Source: Pseudomonas sp. B21-015
Lineage (GTDB): Bacteria; Pseudomonadota; Gammaproteobacteria; Pseudomonadales; Pseudomonadaceae
Reading direction: 5' to 3'
Length of the DNA stretch: 64,000 bases
NCBI RefSeq assembly: GCF_024749285.1
Contig: NZ_CP087196.1
Span: 310,001 to 374,000, forward strand
The translations under genes were made by a program, and so were the position numbers. Position 1 is the stretch's first letter, and each line of letters begins with the position of its first letter. This document shows, in pieces, positions 45,521-55,247 of this stretch. The notes beneath the pieces were generated by a model. The model worked only from the letters and a program-made list of their open reading frames with translations, did not search any database and had not been told where the DNA came from.

Positions 45521-47137
45521 TTGGCCCACCCCGCCCAACGCCGCTGGTATCCCCTGGTCTTCGCCATCGCTGCGCTGGTCCTGCTGCCCCTGAGCGTCCT
45601 GCTTCTCTCCTGGCAAACCATCGATCAGCAGATCTGGTCCCACCTGTGGGACACCCAAATGCCGCGACTGCTGGGCAATACCCTCACTTTGGTACTCGGC
45701 GTTGGCTTCGGTGTAACACTGCTGGGCGTCAGCCTGGCCTGGCTCACTAGCCTCTGTGAGTTCCCGGGGCGGCGGTGGCTGGACTGGGCGTTGATGCTGC
45801 CATTCGCGATTCCTGCTTACGTGCTGGCCTTCGTCTTCGTCGGCCTGCTGGATTTCGCCGGCCCGGTGCAAACCCTGCTGCGCGAATGGTTCGGCAGTGG
45901 TTTGAGGCTGCCGCGAGTGCGCTCCACCGGCGGCGTGGTTCTGGTGCTGGTGCTGGTCTTCTATCCCTATGTTTACCTGTTGGCGCGCACCGCGTTTCTG
46001 GCCCAGGGCAAGGGGTTGATGGAAGCGGCGCGAGTCCTTGGGCAATCCCCGTGGCAGGCGTTCTGGCGAGTTGCGTTGCCGATGGCACGTCCGGCCATCG
46101 GCGCGGGGGTGGCGTTGGCGCTGATGGAAACCCTGGCGGATTTCGGTGCGGTGTCGGTGTTCAACTTCGATACGTTCACCACCGCCATCTACAAGACCTG
46201 GTACGGATTTTTCAGTCTCTCCACCGCCGCGCAACTGGCCAGTCTGTTGCTGTTGGTGGTGATGGTCGTGCTGTATGGCGAGCGCCGCGCCCGTGGGGCC
46301 AATCGGGCGAGTAACGAGCGGCCGCGGGTCAAGGCGTTGTATCACCTGCGCGGAGTCAAGGCACTGGCGGCCATGAGCTGGTGTGGTCTGGTGTTCGCCT
46401 GCGCCTTCGTCATTCCCGTGCTGCAACTGGTGGTGTGGTTCTGGCAACGCGGGCGCTTCGATCTGGATGAGCGTTATGCCGGATTGATCGTCCATACCCT
46501 TTACCTGGGCGGCGTGGCGGCGCTGATCACCGTCAGTGTCGCACTGGTGCTGGCCTTTGCCCGTCGATTGGCGCCGACCCGGGCGATCCGTTCCGGCATC
46601 AGCCTGGCCAACCTTGGCTATGCCTTGCCGGGCTCGGTGCTGGCGGTATCGATCATGCTGGCGTTCAGTTACCTGGATCGCGAACTGGTGGTTCCGTTGT
46701 CGGGCTGGCTTGGCGGCGCGGGCAAGCCGTTGCTGCTGGGCAGCCTGTCGGCGTTGTTGCTGGCCTATCTGGTGCGATTCATCGCCGTGGCTTATGGCCC
46801 GCTGGAAAGCAGCCTGGCGCGAATACGACCCTCTTTGCCCGAAGCAGCACGTAGCCTTGGCGTCAGTGGGCCACGACTGTTTTTCAAAGTGTATCTGCCG
46901 CTGCTGCTGCCGGGCACGTTGAGCGCGGCGTTGCTGGTGTTCGTCGATGTGCTCAAGGAAATGCCCGCAACCCTGCTGATGCGCCCGTTTGGCTGGGACA
47001 CGCTGGCGGTGCGGATCTTTGAAATGACCAGCGAAGGCGAGTGGGCCAGGGCCTCGTTGCCGGCACTGACCCTGGTGTTGGTCGGGCTGTTACCGGTCAT
47101 CGGATTGATCCGACGTTCGGCGCATCGAAACACGTAG
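45521..47137 (+). CDS. ferric-iron ABC transporter permease (FbpB/AfuB-like)
   Basis: The product has 538 residues and is a fused double permease with about 12 helices. Two binding-protein-dependent transport EAA loops are present: GLMEAARVLGQSPWQAFWRVALP and LPEAARSLGVSGPRLFFKVYLPLL. These dock on the ATPase. It imports Fe(III) delivered by the upstream FbpA-like protein. The most plausible start is the TTG at 45521 (protein opening AHPAQRRWYPLVFAI), with GAGAG about 8 bp upstream; there is no in-frame ATG near. The stop is followed by a 156-bp gap to gcvT with no riboswitch that I could recognise. Confidence 0.9.
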   Translation: MAHPAQRRWYPLVFAIAALVLLPLSVLLLSWQTIDQQIWSHLWDTQMPRLLGNTLTLVLGVGFGVTLLGVSLAWLTSLCEFPGRRWLDWALMLPFAIPAYVLAFVFVGLLDFAGPVQTLLREWFGSGLRLPRVRSTGGVVLVLVLVFYPYVYLLARTAFLAQGKGLMEAARVLGQSPWQAFWRVALPMARPAIGAGVALALMETLADFGAVSVFNFDTFTTAIYKTWYGFFSLSTAAQLASLLLLVVMVVLYGERRARGANRASNERPRVKALYHLRGVKALAAMSWCGLVFACAFVIPVLQLVVWFWQRGRFDLDERYAGLIVHTLYLGGVAALITVSVALVLAFARRLAPTRAIRSGISLANLGYALPGSVLAVSIMLAFSYLDRELVVPLSGWLGGAGKPLLLGSLSALLLAYLVRFIAVAYGPLESSLARIRPSLPEAARSLGVSGPRLFFKVYLPLLLPGTLSAALLVFVDVLKEMPATLLMRPFGWDTLAVRIFEMTSEGEWARASLPALTLVLVGLLPVIGLIRRSAHRNT

Positions 47138-47293
47138 GTGTCAGTCCTACACCATGCGGCTACAATGCGCGGCATTCGGTGCGGTCCGTCTTTGAGACCG
47201 GTTCGCTGAGATCGGCTGAAAGCCTTTATTTCAAGGCGTTTCACCCCGTACAGCGTCTGTCCGCACCTTCGCCACGCCCGGAAGGAGAAACCC

Positions 47294-48376
47294 ATGGGAC
47301 AGCGCACGCCTCTGTATGACCTTCATCTCGCCCTCGGCGCGAAGATGGTCGATTTTGGCGGTTGGGATATGCCTCTGCATTACGGCTCGCAGGTCGAGGA
47401 ACACCATCAGGTGCGCCGCGATTGCGGGGTATTCGATGTATCCCACATGACCGTGATCGATGTCGACGGCCCCCAGGCCAAGGCCTGGCTGCAATATTTG
47501 CTGGCCAATGACGTCGAACGCCTGCACAGCCCCGGCCGTGCCTTGTACAGCGCCATGCTCAACGAGCACGGCGGTATCGTCGACGACATGATCGTCTATC
47601 GTCTCGATGACGGCTATCGGCTGGTGGTCAACGCCTCCACCCGCAACCAGGACCTGGCCTGGATGCAGGCTCATCTCGGCGACTTCGATGTGCAGCTCAA
47701 CGAGCGCTCCGAGTTGGCGATGCTGGCCATTCAAGGGCCTCACGCCCGGCACAAGATTGCCGAACTGGTGACGCAGTCCCGTAGCACGTTGATCCAGCAA
47801 CTCAAATATTTCGAGGGGCAGACCGACGGTGACTGGTTCATTGCGCGCACCGGTTACACCGGTGAGGATGGTCTGGAAATCGTGCTGCCGGCCGATCAGG
47901 CGCCGGGGTTCTTCAACGATCTGGTGGGCGCGGGTATTTCCCCGATCGGCCTCGGCGCGCGGGACACCTTGCGGGTCGAAGCCGGCATGAACCTCTACGG
48001 TCAGGACATTCATCAAGAGGTTTCACCGCTGGCCTCCAACATGGCCTGGAGCATTGCCTGGGAACCGGCCACGCGCCAGTTCATCGGTCGTACTGCTCTG
48101 GAAGCCGAACAGGCCAGTGGCGTGCAGCACAAACTGGTCGGTCTGGTCCTTGAGGAACGTGGGGTTTTGCGTGCTCATCAGGTGGTTCGCATCGCCGATG
48201 TTGGCGAAGGGGAGATCACCAGTGGTAGTTTCTCTCCTACGCTTAGCAAGTCGATTGCACTGGCGCGCGTGCCGGTGGCCACCGCCGACCGCGCTGAAGT
48301 GGAAATCCGTGGCAAGTGGTACCCGGTCCGAGTGGTCAAACCGACCTTCGTACGCCACGGCAAAACCTTGATCTAA
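47294..48376 (+). CDS. gcvT: glycine cleavage system aminomethyltransferase (T-protein)
   Basis: The product has 360 residues. It takes the aminomethyl group from lipoyl-H-protein and makes 5,10-methylene-THF and ammonia. Conserved parts are TPLYDLHLALGAKMVDFGGWDMPLHYGS, CGVFDVSHM, the folate-binding NEHGGIVDDMIVYRL, and the C-terminal barrel with IGRTALE. AAGGAG precedes the ATG by 7 bp, a strong site. gcvH follows after 50 bp. gcvP lies about 1.4 kb further, past a broken aminotransferase gene on the other strand. Confidence 0.96.
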   Translation: MGQRTPLYDLHLALGAKMVDFGGWDMPLHYGSQVEEHHQVRRDCGVFDVSHMTVIDVDGPQAKAWLQYLLANDVERLHSPGRALYSAMLNEHGGIVDDMIVYRLDDGYRLVVNASTRNQDLAWMQAHLGDFDVQLNERSELAMLAIQGPHARHKIAELVTQSRSTLIQQLKYFEGQTDGDWFIARTGYTGEDGLEIVLPADQAPGFFNDLVGAGISPIGLGARDTLRVEAGMNLYGQDIHQEVSPLASNMAWSIAWEPATRQFIGRTALEAEQASGVQHKLVGLVLEERGVLRAHQVVRIADVGEGEITSGSFSPTLSKSIALARVPVATADRAEVEIRGKWYPVRVVKPTFVRHGKTLI

Positions 48377-48426
48377 CTTTTTTTGGCGGGCAATGACCGC
48401 TGACATTTTTCTTGAGGACACAGAAC

Positions 48427-48810
48427 ATGAGCGAAATCCCTGTCGACCTGCGTTTTGCCGAAAGTCACGAATGGGCCCGTCTAGACCATGATGGCGGCGT
48501 GAAAGTGGGTATTTCAGACCATGCTCAGGAAGCCTTGGGTGATGTAGTGTTCGTTGAGCTACCGGAAATCGGCAAAGTGTTCGCTGCCGGTGAGGCTGCG
48601 GGTGTCGTCGAGTCGGTCAAGGCCGCGTCGGATATCTACTCGCCAGTCTCCGGCACAGTCATTGCCGTTAATGAAGAGCTGGCCAACAGCCCGGAACTGG
48701 TCAACAGCGCGCCCTATGACAGCTGGTTCTTCAAACTGGAGCCAAGCGATACCTCTGAGCTGAACAACCTGCTCGACCCGGTGGCCTACAAGGCCGCTAT
48801 CGGCGAGTAA
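48427..48810 (+). CDS. gcvH: glycine cleavage system H protein
   Basis: The product has 127 residues, the usual length. The lipoyl lysine is K65 in [17 protein letters not shown]. The N-terminal [16 protein letters not shown] and the C-terminal [15 protein letters not shown] match the family. It shuttles the aminomethyl group from GcvP to GcvT. I chose the ATG at 48427 (MSEIPVD), preceded by GAGGACACAGA, over the ATG at 48412. It is transcribed with gcvT, and a REP doublet begins 4 bp after its stop. Confidence 0.95.
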   Translation: MSEIPVDLRFAESHEWARLDHDGGVKVGISDHAQEALGDVVFVELPEIGKVFAAGEAAGVVESVKAASDIYSPVSGTVIAVNEELANSPELVNSAPYDSWFFKLEPSDTSELNNLLDPVAYKAAIGE

Positions 48811-48813
48811 TTC

Positions 48814-48906
48814 ATGTGGGAGCGAGCCTGCTCGCGAAAGCGGTGTGTCAGCAAACATTTATGCCAACTGACACGCCCACTTCGCGAGCAGGCTCGCTCC
48901 CACAGG
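48814..48906. repeat. REP doublet
   Basis: Inverted arms gtgggagcgagcctgctcgc and gcgagcaggctcgctcccac separate gcvH from the convergent broken aminotransferase gene. Confidence 0.9.
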
Positions 48907-48908
48907 TT

Positions 48909-50048
48909 CTACGGCTTTAGAACGGCTTTCACCGCTGCCACCGAACGCTCGACATCCGCTTTATCCATGGTCGTGAACATCGGTAGCGAGACGATCAGTC
49001 GTCCGACCCGTTCGGCTACCGGGAACATGCCTTCCTTGAACCCGCGTTCGCGGTAAAGACTCAGCAGGTGGATCGGCGGGTAGTGATAGCCGATACCAAC
49101 CCCCAGTGCCTGCATCTGCTCCATGAACGTGGCCCTTGCCGGTTTGCCATCCTGGCGTTCCGGGAGCACCAGCTGGAACAAATGCCAATTGCTGTTCTCG
49201 AAGTCCGCAGGGGGCAGTTGAGCCCCGTATTGCGCTTCGAAGTCCTCGCCAAAGCAGGCGAAATAATGTTTGGCCAGCTCACGACGATGAGCGGTGATCG
49301 CCTCGATGTGGGCAAACTGCCCCAGGCCAATGGCTGCCGCGACATCGGTCATGTTGAACTTGCCGCCCAGCACATCAACGTCCAGCCCATCGAACCCGCT
49401 GCGGGTGACGCCCTGCAAGCGGTACTTTTCCGTCAACCGCACTTCCTCGGCATTGTTCAGCACCAGGCAACCGCCCTCTTAGCAGGTGACGTTCTTGTTC
49501 GCCTGGAAACTGAAGGACACGAAATCGCCAGTCGCACCGATTCGCTGCCCGTTCCAGCTCGAACCCAATGCTTGGGCCGCGTCTTCCACTACTCGCAAAC
49601 CGTGCTTTTTTGCCAGCGCGTAAAGGCGCGTCATGTCCACGGGCAGTCCCGCGAGAAACACCGGGATGATGGCTTTGGTGCGCGGGGTAATCGCCGCTTC
49701 AAGCTGAGCCAGGTCGATATTGCGGGTGACCGGGTCGATGTCGGCAAACACGGGCGTAGCGCCAACTTCCAGAATCACGTTGGCGGTGGCCACCCAGGAA
49801 ATCGGCGTGGTGATCACTTCATCGCCCGGCCCGACTCCGGCAATACGCAACGCGATCTCCATGGTACAGGTGCCGGAATTGAACGTACGCACCGGGCGCC
49901 CGCCAAAATATTCCGAGAGTTGCGCTTCAAAAGCCTGCACCTTGGGGCCGCTGGTAATCCAGCCCGAGCGCAGCACATCGCCGACAGCGGCAATCGTGGC
50001 TTCATCGATGGTGGGTTTGGAGAAGGGCAGGAAAGACAGTTGGCTCAT
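48909..50048 (-). pseudogene. DegT/DnrJ/EryC1/StrS-type PLP aminotransferase, interrupted by an in-frame stop
   Basis: From the ATG at 50048 (MSQLSFLPFSKPTIDEATIAAVG) the frame encodes an ArnB-like aminotransferase for 189 residues up to SFQANKNVTC, then meets TAA (plus 49479-49481). The same frame goes on with EGGCLVLNNAEEVRLTEKY and runs to 48909, giving 379 codons in all, a normal length. The PLP lysine is in the ANKNVT motif just before the stop. No shift of frame is needed, so one nonsense change (probably from a Ser or Thr codon) broke it. The second half has ATG/GTG starts but lacks the PLP site. Family members aminate nucleotide sugars, often for lipid A or surface glycans. Sequencing error is possible. 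Confidence 0.88.
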
Positions 50049-50201
50049 AAATGCAGATACCCGATCAGCGAACGTTTGTAGGCCCCGAGCATGATGATCC
50101 GGATTGACCAACGGCGCCACGCCATCCGTGCGGGTATCGACTGCTATGCTGGTTTGACCGTATCGCATCGACGCTGAGCGCCAGTCAAGAGAGAGCCCGT
50201 C

Positions 50202-53075
50202 ATGTCCCAGTTGCCGTCCTTGAGTCAGTTACGCGATCCCAATGCTTTCCTGCGCCGCCACCTCGGGCCCGATGCCGCCGAGCAGCAGGCGATGCTCGAC
50301 AGCCTCGGCCTTGGCAGCCGCGTCGAGTTGATCGAGCAGACGGTGCCGCCGGGAATTCGCCTCAACCGACCGCTGGACCTGCCGCCCGCCCTCGATGAAG
50401 AAGCCGCGCTAGCCAAACTGCGCAGCTACGCCGAACAGAACCAGGTCTGGACCAGCCTGATCGGCATGGGTTATCACGGCACTCTCACACCGGCCGTCAT
50501 CCTGCGCAACGTGCTGGAAAATCCCGGTTGGTACACCGCTTACACGCCCTATCAACCGGAGATCGCCCAAGGCCGGCTCGAAGCGTTGCTGAACTTCCAG
50601 CAGCTGACCATCGACCTGACCGGTCTGGAACTGGCCAACGCCTCGCTGCTGGATGAAGCCACGGCGGCGGCCGAGGCCATGGCCTTGGCCAAACGCGTGG
50701 CCAAATCCAGAAGCAACCTGTTTTTCGTCGATGAGAATTGCCATCCCCAGACCATTTCCGTGGTGCAGACCCGTGCCGAAGGCTTCGGTTTCGACCTGAT
50801 CATCGACGCTGTGGATAACTTGAAGCAGCATCAGGTGTTCGGCGCGCTGCTGCAATATCCCGACACCCATGGTGAAGTACGCGATCTGCGTCCATTGATC
50901 GATCATCTGCATGCCCAGCAAGCCCTGGCCTGTGTGGCGACCGATCTGCTGAGCCTGCTGTTGCTGACTCCGCCGGGAGAGTTGGGCGCCGATGTGGTGT
51001 TCGGTTCATCACAGCGCTTTGGTGTGCCCATGGGCTACGGCGGCCCGCACGCGGCGTTTTTTGCCAGTCGCGATGAATACAAACGGGCGATTCCCGGGCG
51101 GATCATCGGCGTGTCGAAAGATGCTCGCGGCAACGTGGCATTGCGCATGGCCCTGCAAACCCGCGAGCAACATATTCGCCGGGAGAAGGCCAACTCCAAC
51201 ATTTGCACCGCCCAGGTACTGCTGGCCAATATCGCCAGTTTCTACGCGGTCTACCACGGCCCGGAAGGGCTCAAACGGATTGCCCAGCGCGTCCATCGAC
51301 TGACCTGCATCCTCGCCGCCGGCCTGGAACGTCACGGGATCACTCGTCTCAACCAGCACTTCTTCGACACCCTGACCCTGGAGGTCGGTGGTACTCAGAC
51401 CGCGATCATCGAAAGTGCCCAGGCGGCGCACATCAACTTGCGCATTCTCGGTCGTGGGCTGTTGGGCCTGAGCCTCGACGAAACCTGTGACGAAGCCACC
51501 GTGGCGAAGCTGTTCGATGTATTTCTCGGTGCCGACCATGGGCTCAATGTCGACGAACTGGACGCTGAAGTCCTGTTGTCCGGCATCCCTGCGGAGTTGC
51601 AGCGCCGTACGCCTTGTCTGCGTCATCCGGTGTTCAACGCTCATCACAGCGAAACCGAAATGCTGCGTTACCTCAAGCAGCTGGAAAACAAAGACCTGGC
51701 GCTCAATCAGTCAATGATCCCGTTGGGCTCCTGCACCATGAAGCTCAATGCCACCAGCGAGATGATCCCGATCACCTGGCCGCAGTTCGCCAACCTGCAC
51801 CCGTTCGTACCGAAAGAGCAGGTGGCGGGTTATTCGTTGATGATCGAGGAACTGGAGCGTTGGCTCTGCGCAATCACCGGTTTCGATGCGATCTGCATGC
51901 AACCCAACTCGGGCGCTCAAGGCGAGTACGCCGGGTTGCTGGCGATCCGTAAATATCACGAGAGCCGCCATCAAGGCGCGCGGGATATCTGCCTGATCCC
52001 GTCCTCGGCCCACGGCACCAACCCGGCCTCGGCGCAAATGGCCGGGATGCGGGTGGTGATCGTCGAGTGCGACGAGGCGGGTAACGTTGATCTGGATGAT
52101 CTGAAGGAAAAGGCCACGCAGGCGGGGGACAAACTCGCCTGCCTGATGGCGACCTATCCTTCGACCCACGGGGTCTACGAGGAAGGCATCAGCCAGATCT
52201 GTGAAGTTATCCACAGCCATGGCGGTCAGGTGTACATGGATGGCGCCAACCTCAACGCGCAGGTCGGGTTGGCGCGGCCGGCAGACATCGGTGCCGACGT
52301 GTCGCACATGAACCTGCACAAAACTTTCTGCATTCCCCACGGCGGTGGCGGACCGGGGATGGGCCCGATTGGCGTCCGGGCACACCTGGCGCCGTTCGTC
52401 GCCAATCACCCGGTGGTGCCGATCGATGGCCCGCTGCCGGAGAACGGTGCGGTGAGTGCGGCCCCCTGGGGCAGTGCAAGCATTTTGCCCATCAGCTGGA
52501 TGTACATTGCCATGATGGGGCCGCAACTGGCGGATGCGAGTGAGGTGGCGATCCTCGCCGCGAATTACCTGGCGCAGCATTTGTCCGGGGCGTTCCCGGT
52601 GCTCTACACCGGGCGCAACGATCGAGTGGCCCATGAATGCATTCTCGACTTGCGGCCGCTCAAGGCGCTGACCGGGATCAGCGAAGAAGACGTTGCCAAG
52701 CGCCTGATGGATTACGGCTTCCATGCGCCGACCATGTCGTTCCCGGTGCCGGGGACGTTGATGGTCGAGCCTACCGAGAGTGAATCGAAGGCGGAGCTGG
52801 ACCGTTTTATCGGCGCGATGCTGAGCATTCGCGCGGAAATCAACGAGGTGCAGAATGGCAACTGGCCGGCGGAGGACAACCCGCTGAAGCGTTCGCCGCA
52901 TACCTTGGCCGACATCACCGGGGTTTGGGAGCGGCCGTACAGCATCGAGCAGGCGGTGACGCCGGATGCTCACACCAAGGCCCATAAGTACTGGCCGGTG
53001 GTGAACCGTGTGGACAATGTCTACGGCGACCGCAATCTGTTTTGCGCGTGTGTGCCGGTGGACGAATACCGCTGA
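50202..53075 (+). CDS. gcvP: glycine dehydrogenase (decarboxylating), P-protein
   Basis: The product has 957 residues and is the fused homodimer type (N- and C-halves in one chain). The PLP lysine is K707 in [23 protein letters not shown]. Other conserved blocks are [22 protein letters not shown] and [26 protein letters not shown]. It decarboxylates glycine and loads the aminomethyl group on GcvH. It is separated from gcvTH by the broken aminotransferase gene, and its own promoter must lie in the 153-bp divergent gap. REP and terminator elements follow. Confidence 0.97.
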   Translation: MSQLPSLSQLRDPNAFLRRHLGPDAAEQQAMLDSLGLGSRVELIEQTVPPGIRLNRPLDLPPALDEEAALAKLRSYAEQNQVWTSLIGMGYHGTLTPAVILRNVLENPGWYTAYTPYQPEIAQGRLEALLNFQQLTIDLTGLELANASLLDEATAAAEAMALAKRVAKSRSNLFFVDENCHPQTISVVQTRAEGFGFDLIIDAVDNLKQHQVFGALLQYPDTHGEVRDLRPLIDHLHAQQALACVATDLLSLLLLTPPGELGADVVFGSSQRFGVPMGYGGPHAAFFASRDEYKRAIPGRIIGVSKDARGNVALRMALQTREQHIRREKANSNICTAQVLLANIASFYAVYHGPEGLKRIAQRVHRLTCILAAGLERHGITRLNQHFFDTLTLEVGGTQTAIIESAQAAHINLRILGRGLLGLSLDETCDEATVAKLFDVFLGADHGLNVDELDAEVLLSGIPAELQRRTPCLRHPVFNAHHSETEMLRYLKQLENKDLALNQSMIPLGSCTMKLNATSEMIPITWPQFANLHPFVPKEQVAGYSLMIEELERWLCAITGFDAICMQPNSGAQGEYAGLLAIRKYHESRHQGARDICLIPSSAHGTNPASAQMAGMRVVIVECDEAGNVDLDDLKEKATQAGDKLACLMATYPSTHGVYEEGISQICEVIHSHGGQVYMDGANLNAQVGLARPADIGADVSHMNLHKTFCIPHGGGGPGMGPIGVRAHLAPFVANHPVVPIDGPLPENGAVSAAPWGSASILPISWMYIAMMGPQLADASEVAILAANYLAQHLSGAFPVLYTGRNDRVAHECILDLRPLKALTGISEEDVAKRLMDYGFHAPTMSFPVPGTLMVEPTESESKAELDRFIGAMLSIRAEINEVQNGNWPAEDNPLKRSPHTLADITGVWERPYSIEQAVTPDAHTKAHKYWPVVNRVDNVYGDRNLFCACVPVDEYR

Positions 53076-53098
53076 AGTCACGGAACACACAAACCCAA

Positions 53099-53190
53099 TG
53101 TGGGAGCGAGCTTGCTCGCGATAGCGGCGTAACAGTCACTGATGGTTTCGACTGATCCACCGCTATCGCGAGCAGGCTCGCTCCCACAGG
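53099..53190. repeat. REP doublet
   Basis: Inverted arms tgtgggagcgagcttgctcg and cgagcaggctcgctcccaca lie just after the gcvP stop. Confidence 0.9.
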
Positions 53191-53203
53191 GATTTGCATC
53201 AGG

Positions 53204-53237
53204 CAAAAAAATGCCGCTCATCCAGAGCGGCATTTTG
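53204..53237. terminator. bidirectional terminator between gcvP and DUF2388 gene
   Basis: The stem aaatgccgctc-atcca-gagcggcattt has A7 on the left and TTTT on the right. It acts mainly for the leftward DUF2388 gene, on whose strand the long T run lies. Confidence 0.85.
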
Positions 53238-53251
53238 TTGAGCAACGAACC

Positions 53252-53572
53252 TTATTTCGAGGCGATGGCATTCTTCGCCAGGATGGCGTTCGCCAGTTCC
53301 ATGTCCGTGGCTTGCAGGCCAGGGTTTTCAGCGCGGACTCTCTGCATGGCGGCTTCCAGATAGGGGCCGCGAATGGCGCCGTCACTGGCGACAAAGCTAC
53401 CGGCGTCGTCTTGGGCGGCGACGACCAGTTTGTGATCCCTGGAGGTCAGGTAGGACGTACCGGTGGTGGCACCGGAAGTAAGGACGTTACGCAAAAAGCT
53501 GTCATCAGCCATCGCCGAACCGACTGGAAGGGACAACACGGCGAAGGTAGCGACAGCAAGTTTGAGACGCAT
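53252..53572 (-). CDS. DUF2388 domain exported protein
   Basis: The product has 106 residues with a signal peptide (LAVATFAVLSLPVGSAMA, cleavage before DDSF). The mature part, DDSFLRNVLTSGATTGTSYLTSRDHKLVVAAQDDAGSFVASDG..., ends with LANAILAKN, the DUF2388 pattern seen in many Pseudomonas proteins. The function is unknown; the location is periplasmic. I chose the ATG at 53572 (MRLKLAVAT) because the signal peptide begins there; the frame open to 53587 adds five residues. It is monocistronic. Confidence 0.82.
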   Translation of the reverse strand: MRLKLAVATFAVLSLPVGSAMADDSFLRNVLTSGATTGTSYLTSRDHKLVVAAQDDAGSFVASDGAIRGPYLEAAMQRVRAENPGLQATDMELANAILAKNAIASK

Positions 53573-53640
53573 AAAAGGTGACTCCACTGGGTTTTAACTG
53601 CGGCCTTTGATTGCCCATAACCCAATCGAGTTCCGTGACG

Positions 53641-54078
53641 TTAGTCGGCCCGCTCCACCAGTAAAATTGCCCCTTGCTGCCCGACCACCCGAACACGGCT
53701 GCCGGATGCGGTGTCGGGCCCCCGGGCCATCCACACGCCGTCGGCGACCTTGATCTTGCCGCGGCCGTCGACAATCGCTTCGCTGACCACGAACACCTTG
53801 CCGATCAGCTCTTGCCCTCGCAGGTTCAGGTTCGGCTGATCGCTGGCCCGCACCACACCGCGTTGACGTCTCCACCAGTACAGGGCGGTGAGGATTGAAA
53901 AGACGGCAAACAGCAGCACCTGCAATTCCCAGGGCAAGCCCGGTATCACGAAGGTCAGCACGCCGACGGCGGCGGCCGCCATGCCGATCCACAGAAGATA
54001 ACCGCCGGCACCGAACACTTCGAGGATCAATAGCAGCGTGCCCAGGGCCAACCAGCTCCAGAACGAAAACAGTTCCAT
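53641..54078 (-). CDS. NfeD family membrane protein
   Basis: The product has 145 residues. Three hydrophobic helices at about 8-30, 33-50 and 55-70 precede an OB-fold-like domain with NLRGQELIGKVFVVSEAIVDGRGKIKVADGVWMARG. This is the short, protease-less NfeD type (YbbK partner YbbL-like). NfeD proteins act with stomatin-like SPFH proteins at the inner membrane, and the SPFH gene is 11 bp upstream on the same strand. Confidence 0.88.
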   Translation of the reverse strand: MELFSFWSWLALGTLLLILEVFGAGGYLLWIGMAAAAVGVLTFVIPGLPWELQVLLFAVFSILTALYWWRRQRGVVRASDQPNLNLRGQELIGKVFVVSEAIVDGRGKIKVADGVWMARGPDTASGSRVRVVGQQGAILLVERAD

Positions 54079-54089
54079 GGGCAGCGACC

Positions 54090-55004
54090 TCAGCCTTTCT
54101 TGCCGTCGAAGGTGGCTTTGACGATTTCGCCAATGCCACCGACGGCGCCGATCATCGAACCGGCTTCGAGCGGCATCAGGATCACTTTGCTGTTGTTGGC
54201 CGAAGCCAGTTTGCCCAAGGCATCGATGTACTTCTGCGCAACGAAGTAATTGACCGCTTGCACGTTACCGCCGGCGATGGCTTCGGACACCACTTTGGTG
54301 GCTTGGGCTTCGGCCTCGGCCTGACGCTCCCGGGCCTCGGCTTCGAGGAACGCCGCCTGACGGCTACCCTCGGCTTCGAGAATCTGCGCCTGCTTCTTGC
54401 CTTCGGCGGTGAGGATCGCCGAGGCGCGCAAACCTTCGGCTTCAAGAATCTGTGCGCGTTTGATTCGCTCGGCTTTCATCTGGCCGGACATGGCGGCCAT
54501 CAGGTCGGCGGGAGGGCTGATGTCCTTGATCTCGATCCGGGTGATCTTGATGCCCCACGGCGCCGTGGCCTCATCGACGGTGCGCAGCAGCTTTTCGTTG
54601 ATGTTGTCGCGCTGGCTGAGCATCGCGTCCAGCTCCATGGACCCGAGCACGGTGCGGATATTGGTTTGCAGCAGATTGCGGACGGCATGTTCGAGGTTGT
54701 TCACCTCGTAGGCGGCCTGGGCGGTATTGACCACCTGGAAGAAGCACACGGCGTCGATCTGCACGGTGGCGTTGTCGGCGGTGATGACTTCCTGGGGCGG
54801 AATGTCCAGCACGCTTTCCATCACGTTGATCTTGCGGCCGATGCGGTCCATCACCGGAATGATGATGCTCAGGCCTGGCTTGAGGGTGTTGGTGTAGCGG
54901 CCGAAGCGTTCGACCGTCCATTCAAACCCCTGGGGCACCACTTTGAAGCCCATGAAAAGAATGGCCACGGCCAGCGCGACGAAGAGAATCAGTGCAATGC
55001 CCAT
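54090..55004 (-). CDS. SPFH/stomatin family protein (QmcA-like)
   Basis: The product has 304 residues. One N-terminal helix ([19 protein letters not shown]) anchors it; the SPFH domain follows with [23 protein letters not shown] and [19 protein letters not shown] long Ala/Glu-rich coiled coil (residues 190-260, e.g. [21 protein letters not shown]) comes next. It assembles into large ring-like oligomers that organise membrane proteases. I chose the ATG at 55004 (MGIALILFV); the frame open to 55202 includes a REP arm. It is paired with the downstream NfeD gene. Confidence 0.92.
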   Translation of the reverse strand: MGIALILFVALAVAILFMGFKVVPQGFEWTVERFGRYTNTLKPGLSIIIPVMDRIGRKINVMESVLDIPPQEVITADNATVQIDAVCFFQVVNTAQAAYEVNNLEHAVRNLLQTNIRTVLGSMELDAMLSQRDNINEKLLRTVDEATAPWGIKITRIEIKDISPPADLMAAMSGQMKAERIKRAQILEAEGLRASAILTAEGKKQAQILEAEGSRQAAFLEAEARERQAEAEAQATKVVSEAIAGGNVQAVNYFVAQKYIDALGKLASANNSKVILMPLEAGSMIGAVGGIGEIVKATFDGKKG

Positions 55005-55119
55005 AACGGTCCCTGTCCAGTCTGGTTGAGTTGCGATGACCAGAGTGTAGGGCAAAAGATTTGAATGCGACTTGGAGAGGCCAAATGCCGGTAAGTCTAG
55101 AAATTTGAGCGACGAAAAT

Positions 55120-55213
55120 CCTGTGGGAGCGTGGCTTGCCCGCGAAGAACGATGACGCGTAATGCCTGAAAAAACGCGGTGTATTCTTCGCGGGCAAGCC
55201 ACGCTCCCACAGG
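55120..55213. repeat. REP doublet
   Basis: Inverted arms cctgtgggagcgtggcttgc and gcaagccacgctcccacagg form a long, almost perfect palindrome pair around 35 bp, between the start region of the SPFH gene and the end of the GspE-like gene. Confidence 0.9.
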
Positions 55214-55247
55214 TTATGCGTCCTGACTTGCCGGCATTAGGGGCTGT

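Noticed and set aside
47138..47293. Glycine riboswitch before gcvT
   Set aside because: I looked for the tandem glycine aptamer conserved blocks and did not find them; the gap is short (156 bp) and lacks a paired aptamer layout.
51711..53090. 459-codon minus-strand frame opposite gcvP
   Set aside because: It is a shadow of gcvP with unusual composition (His/Arg/Val rich) and no motifs.
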